From Psilocybe azurescens (Eukaryota; Basidiomycota; Agaricomycetes; Agaricales; Agrocybaceae): DNA of 14,690 nucleotides. The stretch is from contig JAJIRX010000386.1 in NCBI GenBank assembly GCA_023853785.1, forward strand, positions 1-14,690. The letters run 5' to 3'. This document shows positions 7,490 through 14,690 of the stretch, piece after piece; position 1 is the stretch's first letter; each line of letters starts with the position of its first letter. Both the position numbers and the translations under genes were made by a program. Below the pieces are notes generated by a model. That model was given only the letters and a program-made list of their open reading frames with translations, was not told the DNA's origin and ran no database searches.

Positions 7490-8777
7490 TTTTTTTTTTT
7501 TAAATCATCAATTTGTATACCGGTGCGCTGAAAGCAGTCCGGTCGCTAAGTACAAATGCCCGACCAGGTAACTACTAAGAAACTGTTCGCCGAAACTACT
7601 AAGAGTCCGTTGGAAACACTGAAGCCTACGATAAATGACCGTGCTGAACACATAACGGGGTAGCTACTGTGGGGATATAACGCCAACCTCGATGCAGACA
7701 AAGAAACACAAAGAAACTTATCTACAAAGAACAACCTCGCGGGATATAGGATAGGAGTGACCCTGGCCTTAGGAAGCCTGGGGTGGAGCGAATGCAACAC
7801 CAGCAGGAGATAACTAACAAGGGCGGGGGGCGCCCAAGTCCAGCAGTCAAGACTAGCAGTACCAGCTCTCCCTGGTTCCCACATACCGACGCTGTTCGTA
7901 ACGTGGCCCAGGTCCTGGGTGAAGGTAGTGAGTCGAACACCGAAGCAAGTGGCGAACAAGCCCCGCCTAAACGGCCTACCCCAGATCAGCCAAACAACCA
8001 CGAGCCAAGCGGATAATTGGCCCATGCCAATCAAGACCGCCGAAGACTCCCCCCACAATGCCCAACGTCAGTTGTCAACTGACGCCCGCAAGGGGAGCCG
8101 AATGGAAGGCGAACGCTTTGGGTTCATCTCCAAAATGAGTGAAGGTAGCACAACGTGGTTGGCTGCCTAAGCTCGCAGGTCCTGGGAGGACGATAAGTCC
8201 GTTTACAGGTTAGGATATGCGTGCGGGTCTCCCAAGGACACCCACATGGGCACGATGTATGACCATCGTTGAGATTAAATCGGGAGTAATAAGACCCGAT
8301 GGGCGCATGATTCAGAATACACCTACACATGCGTGCGTAGAGCTGCGGAGAGCTCATGTTCGCGAAGTGGACCCAGGGGTTGTCTTTGCCCCGGGCTGTG
8401 CAACGGCCCGTCGACCGTTTTGAGTTGGAGAAAATTCCGTCCTCGATATTCGGGGTCCTGGAATAGAACATTCCAAGAGGCACCGCGAGAGAGGGCAGCC
8501 TGCATACGAAGGCTGTCAATGATGTAGCTGGGCGTGGGCCCAGTGCAACTTTGAGTTCGGTTGCGTACTCGTGTGCTTTATAATGTAAGTCCCACTGCAA
8601 TCGCAAGGGGACGTACACAAAGGTAATTGACTGGCCTTCCTTGCGGGTGAACCAGGTCTGAAGAGCCTCGCAGACAGCCACAGAGTGGCCTTGCCCGGAG
8701 TGGATAGAGGGGTCGACGGCTCGACGGGCAGAAGCCATCGAGTCTGTGAAGATGAAAATGTCCGTGCAATCGTCACG
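7490..8777 (-). mobile_element. LINE B: 5'-truncated insertion on the minus strand
   Basis: Poly(T) at 7490-7501 is the element's poly(A) tail on the minus strand. It is followed by the complete family 3' UTR and the RNase H end of ORF2. Similarity to the other copies stops at 8777, where the right target duplication begins. At 1288 bp, this is a typical 5'-truncated LINE copy flanked by 16-18 bp target duplications. Confidence 0.9.
8075..8777 (-). pseudogene. LINE B ORF2 fragment: RNase H and C-terminal tail
   Basis: Minus-strand remnant that begins just before the FTDSMASARRAVDPS block of RNase H (about 8710-8755). It contains GHSVAVCEALQTWFTRK, SITFVYVP, YKAHEYAT, ILNHAPIGSYYSRF and CPCGCPWETRTHILTCK. 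A frameshift occurs around 8500 and another near the C-terminus: a TGA arises where LINE A reads on into KAFAF. No ATG of its own and no RT; the fragment could not work alone. Confidence 0.8.
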
Positions 8778-8792
8778 TTCGGATTGCGGTCC
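8776..8792. repeat. Target site duplication of LINE B, right copy
   Basis: CGTTCGGATTGCGGTCC, matching 7472-7489 with one indel. It marks the 5' end of LINE B and the resumption of LINE E sequence. Confidence 0.85.
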
Positions 8793-8974
8793 CTACAACC
8801 AGATTCTCCGCAGCTCAACCTTCGCCGACTGCATCCCCGGTCCCTACAGCGGGCGCTCCTGCTGTTCGAGATACCTATAGTCAAGGCCCGGTCCCTGCTT
8901 CACGTGGGGCATGCACCGCCCAGCCCAGTCGCTCTGCCACGTCGTCGAGGCAGAGTTCTCGTCAACGCACTCCC
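8793..8974 (+). other. Probable 5' UTR of LINE E, part 2
   Basis: Sequence between the LINE B duplication and the ORF1 ATG. It is open in one frame but protein-like features begin only after 8975, so I treat it as leader. Confidence 0.4.
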
Positions 8975-10331
8975 ATGGTTACTGCCAGGGACAACACCGC
9001 CCAGCCTTCCGACGCTCCGTCGGCCGCAAGGTCTGAGGACGAAGATATGGACGACCCCCTCCTACCTATCACTCAGTTACGGAGATTCCAACGTGGTAGA
9101 AGATAGTCAAAGGATTATTGGGGCACTCAGAACGATCGTGGGGTATGTCAATTCCTCACACATCGATCTTCATTCATCCCCTATGGGGGCATCCCTGGCT
9201 CAAGCGGTGATTGATTTCACCCGCGAGACCTTTACTGGGGACTTGGGTACTACTCCCACTCCCAAAAACATCCTCCCAATCCGTGCAGTTGCGGAGTTAT
9301 TCACTGCAGAAGACGACACTATTCGAAGGCCTTTGGCCATCGGTCGAACTCTCCAGACCCTCTCCGCCTCTCCTCCCCCCCCGCTTGGTCTGACCACGGC
9401 GGAGCTGGAGACGACGACGTCGTTATGGCACCGGCTGAGCCCGCACGCTCCTCTCGTAGGAATGTGCCGGCTAGGCCTCCTATCCGAGCACAGCAGGATA
9501 AAGGGAAAGGTCGGGCTGACAGGCCTGCCTCCACCCCTGCTCCTCCTCAACCCCGTCCACCGGCCAAGAAGCCTGTGGTCCCGAATCAGAGGCCCCCCCG
9601 GTGCCCCCTTCCTCCTCACGCCCTGCGCGCCCGGCTCCCCGTTCTTACGCGGACACCGCTCGCAAGGCTGCCTCAATCAAGCAGCCAGCTTCGCCGGCTG
9701 CTCTCCACTAGGCCTCCCTCCCGCAAGGGTAGGAAGATCCCAGAATATACTGCACATGGCCCCTCTAGGCGCCAGCTGCTCGTCGACGTGGGAGATCATG
9801 CGAAAGACGCTAATCTCTCCACCCTATTCAAGGACTTGTCTTTGGACATCCTCTCTCGCCAAGGCCTTCGCGTGAAGGTCCTTGGTGTTCAACTCGCGTA
9901 TGATGGGTACTCTGTACCCACCGACAAAGTCCCCAGTGAACTTGACACAGATATCCTCCGTGGAGCGATCACCTCTCATTTCAAGGCCCACTACAATTTT
10001 ACGCTGTGGGTCGGCATGCCCACGTCCAAATCGTTTCTACGAATTGTTGACGTCCCCCGGTTCCAAGGTACTCACTATGACCTGGACCACCTCACCGAAC
10101 GGGACGAGGTTGCTTCGGCTCTCAAAGCCTCTCCCATATGGTCCCCATCTCACATACTGTGCGGCAACCCCCGCATAGTTCGTACTTCCAAGGCAAGCAC
10201 TACCGCTACTGCTTTCTTTGACATCTGGGACACCACATCCGGTGCTCGCGCCCACCAACTCATCAACAAACAGTTCATGTTCAGGGGTCGTCCCCTCTGG
10301 ATACGGGCCTGTTCGAAGAGCTCCGGCGTCC

Positions 10332-10334
<3 letters not shown>
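8975..10334 (+). pseudogene. LINE E ORF1 (gag-like), first part, frameshifted
   Basis: Gag-like RNA-binding ORF1 of a LINE. I chose the ATG at 8975 (MVTARDNTAQPSDAPSAA) because acidic, ordered coding follows it. Blocks: EDEDMDDPLLPITQL, then after a shift near 9080 VEDSQRIIGALRTIVGYVNS and FTRETFTGDLG. After a shift near 9420 comes a proline-rich basic linker (APAEPARSSRRNVPARPP). A Tyr-Ala-Asp segment in another frame (SYADTARKAASIKQPA) precedes the conserved core RRQLLVDVGDHA, LRVKVLGVQLAYDGYSVPT, SFLRIVDVPRF, ILCGNPRIVRTSKAS and ATAFFDIWD. It breaks off at SSGVPL, where a poly(T) begins. The rest of ORF1, starting at exactly GVPLCTRC, is on the opposite strand at 12957-13309. It cannot be translated as one protein. 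Confidence 0.8.
10318..10334. repeat. Target site duplication of LINE C, left copy
   Basis: GAGCTCCGGCGTCCCCC immediately before the poly(T). The matching copy is inverted at 13300-13316 (reads AGCTCCCGGCGTCCCCC on the minus strand), one base longer inside. Confidence 0.8.
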
Positions 10335-10369
<35 letters not shown>

Positions 10370-10729
10370 TCAATTTGTATACCGGTGCGCGAAAGCAGTC
10401 CGGTCGCTAAGTTCAAATGCCCGACCAGGTAACTACTAAGAAACTGTTCGCCGAAACTACTAAGAGTCCGTTGGAAACACTGAAGCCTACAATAAATGAC
10501 CGCACTGAACACATAACGGGGTAGCTACTGTGGGGATATAACGCCAACCTTGATGCAGAAAAAGTAGCAAATAGAAACTTATCTACAAAGAACAACCTCG
10601 CGGGATATAGGCTAGGAGTGACCCTAGCCTTAGGAAGCCTGGAGTGGAGCGGATGCAACACCAGCAGGAGATAACTAACAAGGGTGGGGGTGCCCAAGTC
10701 CAGCAGCCAAGACTAGCGGTACCAGCTCT
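10335..10729 (-). repeat. LINE 3' UTR, minus strand: left arm of ~390-bp inverted repeat
   Basis: Poly(T) of 29 bases (10335-10363) followed by the LINE 3' UTR in reverse. It pairs with 13312-13695 with only about four substitutions and two short indels outside the tails. Both share a private GGCACCCCCACCC variant not found in LINE A or B. I interpret its poly(T) side as coming from a short, UTR-only LINE insertion ('C'). Confidence 0.85.
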
Positions 10730-10939
10730 CCCTGGTTCCCACATACTCGACGCTGTTCGTAACGTGGCCCAGGTCCTGGGTGGAGGCAGTGAGTCGAACA
10801 CCGAAGCAAGTGGCGAACAAGCCCCGCCGAAACGGCCTACCCCCAGATCAGCCAAACAACCACGAGCCAAGCGGATAATTGGCCCATGCCAATCAAGACC
10901 GCCAAACGAAGAATCCCCCACAATGCCCAACGTCAGTTG

Positions 10940-12100
10940 TCAACCAACGCCCGCAAGGGGGAGCCGAGCGGAAGGCGAACGCTTTTGGGTTCATCTCCAA
11001 AATGAGTGAAGGTAGCACAACGTGGTTGGCTGCCTAAGCTTCGCAGGTCCTGGGAGGACGGTAAGTCCTTTGCAGGTAGGATATGCGTGCGGGTTTCCTG
11101 AAGGCACCCACACGGGCACAATGTATGACCATCGTTAAGATTGAACCGGGAATAATAAGACCCGATGGGCGCATGATTCAGAATACACCTACACATGCGT
11201 GCGTAGAGCTGCGGGGAGCTCATGTTCGCGAAGTGAACCCAGGGGTTATCTTTACCCCGGGCTGCGCGAACGGCCCCGTCGACCGTTTTGAGTTGGAGAA
11301 AGTTCCGGCCTCGATATTCGGGGGTCCTGGAATAGGACATTCCAGGAGGCGCCACGAGAGGGGCAGCTGCATGCGCAGGCTGTCGAATGATGTAGCTGGG
11401 CGTGGGCCCAGTGCGACTTTGAGCTCGGTTGCGTACTCATGTGCTTTGTAGTGCAAGTCCCACTGCAATCGCGAGGGGCGTACACAAAGGTAATTGACTG
11501 GCCATTCTTGCGGGTGAACCAGGTCTGAAGAGCCTCGCAGACAGCCACGGAGTGGCCCTGTCCGGAGTGGATGGAGGGGTCGACAGCTCGACGGGCAGAA
11601 GCCATCGAGTCTGTGAAGATGAAAATGTCCGTGCAATCGTCACGCTGAAGTCGCATTGACGATTGCAGAACGAATGGCATAAAGCTCCGCATCCGGGCGG
11701 TGACTTTGCCTGCGACATGTCTAGCGCGCCAGCGCTTCGACTCCCGCCGCTGAACAGGATGGAGGCCGCAATGGCTTGATACCGTCCTGAGAGGGGCAGA
11801 CTTGCGTCTGTCCCTGCATAGTAGGTCCCGATGTTTTCCGAGATTTTGTCCCGGAGCTTATCGAGGGTGTTTTCGTGCGCTGCTTCAATTCCTTGTCGGC
11901 TTCGCCACGAGAAATCTTGCAGTCGTCAAGTGGACTTGGTCCGCAAAGTGGTCCATTAGTCAAACACCCGGTCTGGAGAGCGGGTTCATCGGGAGGAGGG
12001 TCTCCGTCAGAGCGAGAACATTAGTGTCAGACTCGAAGAGAGTCCCATTAGTGCGGAAAATCTCCGGTTCAGACATAGTCTGAATCGAAGGGAAGGGTGC
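10940..12100 (-). pseudogene. LINE E ORF2, C-terminal part: RNase H and tail
   Basis: Minus-strand RNase H region, syntenic with 5200-6357 of LINE A. It runs from the sequence after RT (CAHPSLRFRLCLN; ADKELKQRTKT) through the RNase H blocks CTDIFIFTDSMASARRAVDP, SVAVCEALQTWFTRKN and YLCV to ILNHAPIGSYYSRFNLNDGH and CPCGC. Several frameshifts break it. Upstream of about 12100 the sequence joins directly to the endonuclease domain, so all of RT is deleted here. It is on the minus strand probably because of the inversion described in the findings. Confidence 0.8.
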
Positions 12101-12955
12101 GCGCATGTTCGTCCACTTTCATGGCAAACTCTCCTCGATGACTCTGACAAAGCGGATTTGCTCCTCTTTGTCGGATTTGAGAGCTCTGCGGGGCGTGGCC
12201 CCAGAATCAGCAGAGATAGATAAAGTTGTAGCAAGCGGGATATGATCCGACTTCGCCCATGGCGTTGTGTACCCGGGTGACCTGCGCTGTCAGGCTCTGG
12301 TCAGGTTGCACGAATACCAAGTCGATCACTGTAGAGCGAAAGCCTTGGATGCGGGGGTAGAAGGTTGGCCCCGGGTTCACAAAAGGAGCCCGTTGCAAGC
12401 CTAGTTCCGCCGCAGTGTTCAGGAGCTGAGTGGCAACTCCTGGATGGCCATGATGGCCTCCATCCCATTCCTGGGAATGAATGTTAAAATCACCCCCATA
12501 TAAATGAAGGCGGAGGTGAGGCCGCCTCCTCCGCTAGGAGGAGAGCGGCCGTATGGGTATCGTCTGAGTAGACGTTCATCAGATTATAGCACTGTCCGTT
12601 TGCGAACAGGCTGAGGATGAGTACATCGCGATGATCAATAAGATCGCTGACGCATGGATGGACGAAACTCTTTCAAGCGGTTAGACACATAGGCCATAAC
12701 CCTTGGACGAGAGTCGGGTTCGGGAATACGTACCATGGGCAGCCACGAAGGATGCAATGGGGCGCCGATGACATCATCGCCAGACTTACGAGAAGTAGAC
12801 GGTGCGGTGCGTACAAACCTCCAGGGAGGTTCTTGGATAAAAACAATATCGTATGCTAATACAAAATGTTCGAGTATAGTTTCTACGCTTAGGCTGGACT
12901 TTGCGCAGTTGAAACTCAAGATTCTAACCGGAAGGTCCTGGACGGTTTGACTCAT
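12101..12955 (-). pseudogene. LINE E ORF2, N-terminal endonuclease domain (EEP/APE type)
   Basis: Endonuclease that nicks target DNA to prime reverse transcription. The start MSQTVQDLPVRILSFNCAKS is one base after the ORF1 stop (TAGGATG). Family motifs: LSFNC (Asn), DIVFIQEPPW (catalytic Glu), then after frameshifts in 12490-12640 the GDFNIHSQEWDGG motif (Asp/Asn), TVIDLVF, and KSDHIPLA with the catalytic His after one more shift near 12240. All catalytic motifs are therefore still visible, but not in one frame. The domain ends at FVRVIEESLP followed by TGA. The RT domain that should follow is missing. Confidence 0.85.
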
Positions 12956-12956
12956 C

Positions 12957-13309
12957 CTAGTGACCAGTGGTTAGGGATTGACGGTGCACGATGAAATTCG
13001 CTCGTACCTGACGATATTTCTCAGCAGCCCAGAGAGGATCGAACCTGTGACTCCAGAACACGCAAGCGCGCTCATGGGCACCATGATTCTTTCCACAGTT
13101 GGGGCAGCGAGGGTTATGAGGGCATGGCTCCCCAGAAGGCATTGGGGCCTGCGGGGTTTGCCTTTGGATTCCCTTTGCAACAAGATGCAACGGCGTGGTG
13201 CTCCTCCAGCTTGTGAGGACCAGAGCAGCGCGGACATTTAGCCGGCAGCCGCATGACAGCGACCAACGGGATGACCCCACCTCCAACAACGAGTGCAGAG
13301 GGGGACGCC
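12957..13309 (-). pseudogene. LINE E ORF1, second part: zinc knuckles
   Basis: C-terminal nucleic-acid-binding part of the gag-like ORF1. It starts GVPLCTRCWRWGHPVGRC, a CX2CX4HX4C zinc knuckle. A second Cys/His cluster follows (CPRCSGPHKLEEHHAVASCC) after a TAA and a frameshift near 13240. A third is in PCPHNPRCPNCGKNHGAH followed by ERAC. The end is at TAG 12957-12959. It continues exactly where the plus-strand part stops (10334), so the two halves belong to one ORF separated by the inversion. Confidence 0.85.
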
Positions 13310-13316
13310 GGGAGCT
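13300..13316. repeat. Target site duplication of LINE C, right copy (now inverted)
   Basis: GGGGGACGCCGGGAGCT, the reverse complement of the copy at 10318-10334 apart from one extra base. It overlaps the first bases of the adjacent 3' UTR (GAGCTGG), consistent with microhomology at the 5' end of the truncated insertion. Confidence 0.75.
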
Positions 13317-13695
13317 GGTACCGCTAGTCTTGGCTGCTGGACTTGGGCACCCCCACCCTTGTTAGTTATCTCCTGCTGGTGTTGCATCCGCTCCACTCCA
13401 GGCTTCCTAAGGCTAGAGTCACTCCTAGCCTATATCCCGCGAGGTTGTTCTTTGTAGATAAGTTTCTATTTGCTACTTTTTCTGCATCGAGGTTGGCGTT
13501 ATATCCCCACAGTAGCTACCCCGTTATGTGTTCAGCGCGGTCATTTATTGTAGGCTTCAGTGTTTCCAACGGACTCTTAGTAGTTTCGGCGAACAGTTTC
13601 TTAGTAGTTACCTGGTCGGGCATTTGTACTTAGCGACCGGACTGCTTTCGCACCGGTATACAAATTGATTTAAAAAAAAAAAAAAAAAAAAAAAA
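13312..13695 (+). repeat. LINE 3' UTR with poly(A): right arm of ~390-bp inverted repeat
   Basis: Plus-strand 3' UTR from GAGCTGGTACCGCT to a 24-base poly(A) (13672-13695). It is the reverse complement of 10335-10729 at about 98-99% identity by eye. The poly(A) abuts copia coding sequence and so marks the 3' end of the LINE inserted in the copia element. The open frame across it (13343-13633) also appears in the other UTR copies and is not a gene. Confidence 0.9.
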
Positions 13696-13697
13696 TG

Positions 13698-14440
13698 GGC
13701 GCTTCATCACCAGAAGATTTGCAATTCATGCAAAATGTTCCCTATCTCAACTGTATTGGTTCGCTTCAATATCTCGCCTCCATGACCCGCAGTGACATTG
13801 CACATGTTGTTGCCTACCTTGCACGCCTTCAACAGCAATCCTGGTCCAAAGCACTGGGCAGCAGTCAAACATCTATTGCGCTATTTGAAGGGTACGCTTG
13901 ATCACAAGTTGCACTACTCGGGCGAGCTGGGTCTAGACATGTTCAGCACCTACTGCAATGCGTCTCATGGCGACTGCAAAGACACCGGAAGCTCTACAGG
14001 TGGTTATGTGACAATTATGGCTGGTGGTGCCGTTGGCTGGAGTAGCAAACTGCAAGGAATTGTTGCCCTTTCTACCACTGAAGCAGAGTTCATTGCAGCT
14101 GTTGAAGCAGGCAAGGAGATTGCATGGATGCGCAACATTCTGCGCGAATTTGGTTACCACATTGATAAGCCTTCGACTCTTCACATTGACAACCAGTCTG
14201 CGATCAGCGTCTCCAACAATCCCGAACACCATGGACGCCTGAAGCACCTGGACCTGCACTTCTACCGGCTGCGCTGATGCAGTAAATGACAAGATGATCA
14301 ACCCTACCTTTGTTTCAACTGATGAGCAAGTTGCAGACATTCTTACCAAGGCTCTGCCTGCGCGAAGGTTGAATTCTGCAGAGAGGAGATGGGGATTTAT
14401 GTTTAGAGTATATTTCATTCTTTTATTTCTGAGACTGTTC
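13698..14440 (+). pseudogene. Copia pol, C-terminal RNase H part
   Basis: End of the Ty1/copia polyprotein: the RT-RNase H connection (VPYLNCIGSLQYLASMTRSD, then after a frameshift near 13826 LLRYLKGTLDHKLHYSG) and RNase H (GSSTGGYV, GGAVGWSSKLQGIVALSTTE, AEFIAAVEAGKEIAWMRNIL, LHIDNQSAISVSNNPEHH). It ends with VSTDEQVADILTKALP. The first catalytic acid, usually the first Asp in a YCDAD- or YCDAS-like motif, is Asn (AAT, 13957-13959). Glu (14080-14088) and Asp (14188-14190) remain. A one-base insertion at about 14274 creates TGA and moves the tail to another frame. The apparent ATG at 13695 is made by the LINE poly(A) junction and is not a real start. Confidence 0.85.
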
Positions 14441-14444
14441 AGAT

Positions 14445-14453
14445 CACGGGGGA
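14445..14453 (+). promoter_or_regulatory. Polypurine tract of the copia element
   Basis: CACGGGGGA lies directly before the 3' LTR, the position where plus-strand DNA synthesis of LTR elements is primed. Confidence 0.65.
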
Positions 14454-14690
14454 TGTTAGAATTGATATTTCAGACTCAGACTGATGGGATCACATGACAG
14501 ACACCTATGTAGCTGTAGCACACCACTTGAACTCCTTAGTTACTCACTTCGGACTTCAGGCAAGTAGATAGCATAGTTCAGTCTCAATACACTTAAGCAC
14601 TCACTTTGGACTTCAGGCCCTCATTGCCACTCTGTCTGATACAGTGTGACCACGAAACTCGGACCACAGCTGTCTCGCACGTTTCCGAAC
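14454..14690 (+). repeat. Copia 3' LTR, cut by the window end
   Basis: Matches 6754-6990 without gaps and with about seven mismatches, mostly transitions. By comparison with the 5' copy, 15 more bases ending TAACA are expected just outside the window. Confidence 0.9.

Larger units (their letters stand above)
6754..14690 (+). mobile_element. Ty1/copia LTR retrotransposon, interrupted and internally deleted
   Basis: The 5' LTR starts at 6754 and the 3' LTR at 14454 and continues past the window. Between them are the start of gag (7213-7326) and the RNase H end of pol (13698-14440) in the same orientation. Gag remainder, protease, integrase and most of RT are gone, replaced by 6.3 kb of nested LINE DNA. 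The two LTRs differ at about 7 of the 237 comparable bases, with no indel. The element sits in the 3' UTR of LINE A. The five bases before the 5' LTR (GCGTT, 6749-6753) are the expected left copy of its target duplication. Confidence 0.85.

Noticed and set aside
8685..9875. 396-residue ORF as one intact gene
   Set aside because: It starts inside LINE B sequence (antisense to RNase H), crosses the LINE B target duplication, and follows the true ORF1 frame only from about 9085 to 9420. It is a chance read-through of frameshifted LINE E ORF1.
7490..10334. Twin-priming origin for LINE B plus the plus-strand ORF1
   Set aside because: The arrangement looks like a 5' inversion, but the 16-18 bp duplication flanks LINE B alone (7472-7489 and 8776-8792), so LINE B is a separate insertion.
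10413..10697. ORF of ~95 residues repeated at 7546-8058, 10413-10697 and 13343-13633
   Set aside because: It lies in the LINE 3' UTR downstream of the ORF2 end. Its repetition reflects the shared UTR, and frames differ among copies by indels.
10335..13695. Host defence or novel multi-gene system in the 10-13 kb region
   Set aside because: All coding blocks there are LINE endonuclease, RNase H and zinc-knuckle remnants; nothing is left over that would need another explanation.
13695..13901. ATG at 13695 as the start of a copia-derived gene
   Set aside because: The A of this ATG is the last base of the LINE poly(A). The coding sequence after it is the middle of a polyprotein.

Overview
The window looks like an accessory, transposon-filled stretch of a filamentous fungal genome, most likely an Agaricomycete (basidiomycete). 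The reasons are a LINE family of the type common in agarics (gag-like ORF1 with zinc knuckles, then ORF2 with endonuclease, RT and RNase H), a Ty1/copia element, a Tc1/mariner relic, and a gene remnant resembling the cysteine-rich proteins associated with KDZ transposons. I see no intact host gene, no rRNA or tRNA gene and no CRISPR array. Every recognisable coding region is broken by stops, frameshifts or truncation.

Left part (1-4608). AT-rich DNA carries clusters of a near-palindromic decamer (GTCCAGTGGA and its complement) at about 10-255 and 945-1135. Between them is a GC-rich island of unknown nature (about 420-780). A decayed Tc1/mariner transposase follows (1144-1644), then featureless AT-rich DNA. 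From about 2460 there are remnants of what may be one split gene: a CT-rich leader, a possible first exon at 2550, proline/serine-rich coding-like pieces, and a KDZ-like DDE remnant at 3870-4488. A 316-bp foldback MITE with TA target duplication (3119-3434) sits inside it.

Right part (4609-14690) is a nested stack of retroelements, read from junctions visible in the sequence. (1) A 5'-truncated plus-strand LINE 'A' (4609-6753) starts right after a 2 x 41 bp tandem repeat. (2) A Ty1/copia element (from 6754 past the window end) inserted into the 3' UTR of LINE A. Its 252-bp LTR is followed by a primer-binding site matching the anticodon arm of the initiator Met tRNA. (3) Inside the copia element lies a plus-strand LINE 'E' (about 7327-13695). 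(4) A 5'-truncated minus-strand LINE 'B' (7490-8777) sits in the 5' region of E, flanked by a 16-18 bp target duplication. (5) A short minus-strand LINE 3' UTR, 'C', landed in ORF1 of E. (6) The segment between C and the 3' UTR of E then appears to have flipped by recombination between these two near-identical inverted ~390-bp repeats. As a result, E now has the first part of ORF1 on the plus strand and the end of ORF1 plus all of ORF2 on the minus strand.

No working element remains. No complete RT domain is present: E lacks RT, and A keeps only its C-terminal end. The copia element has lost everything between the start of gag and the RNase H domain. The most interesting structures are the inversion and its boundary target duplication, the foldback MITE, and the decamer clusters. 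I found no convincing new functional system beyond mobile-element structure.
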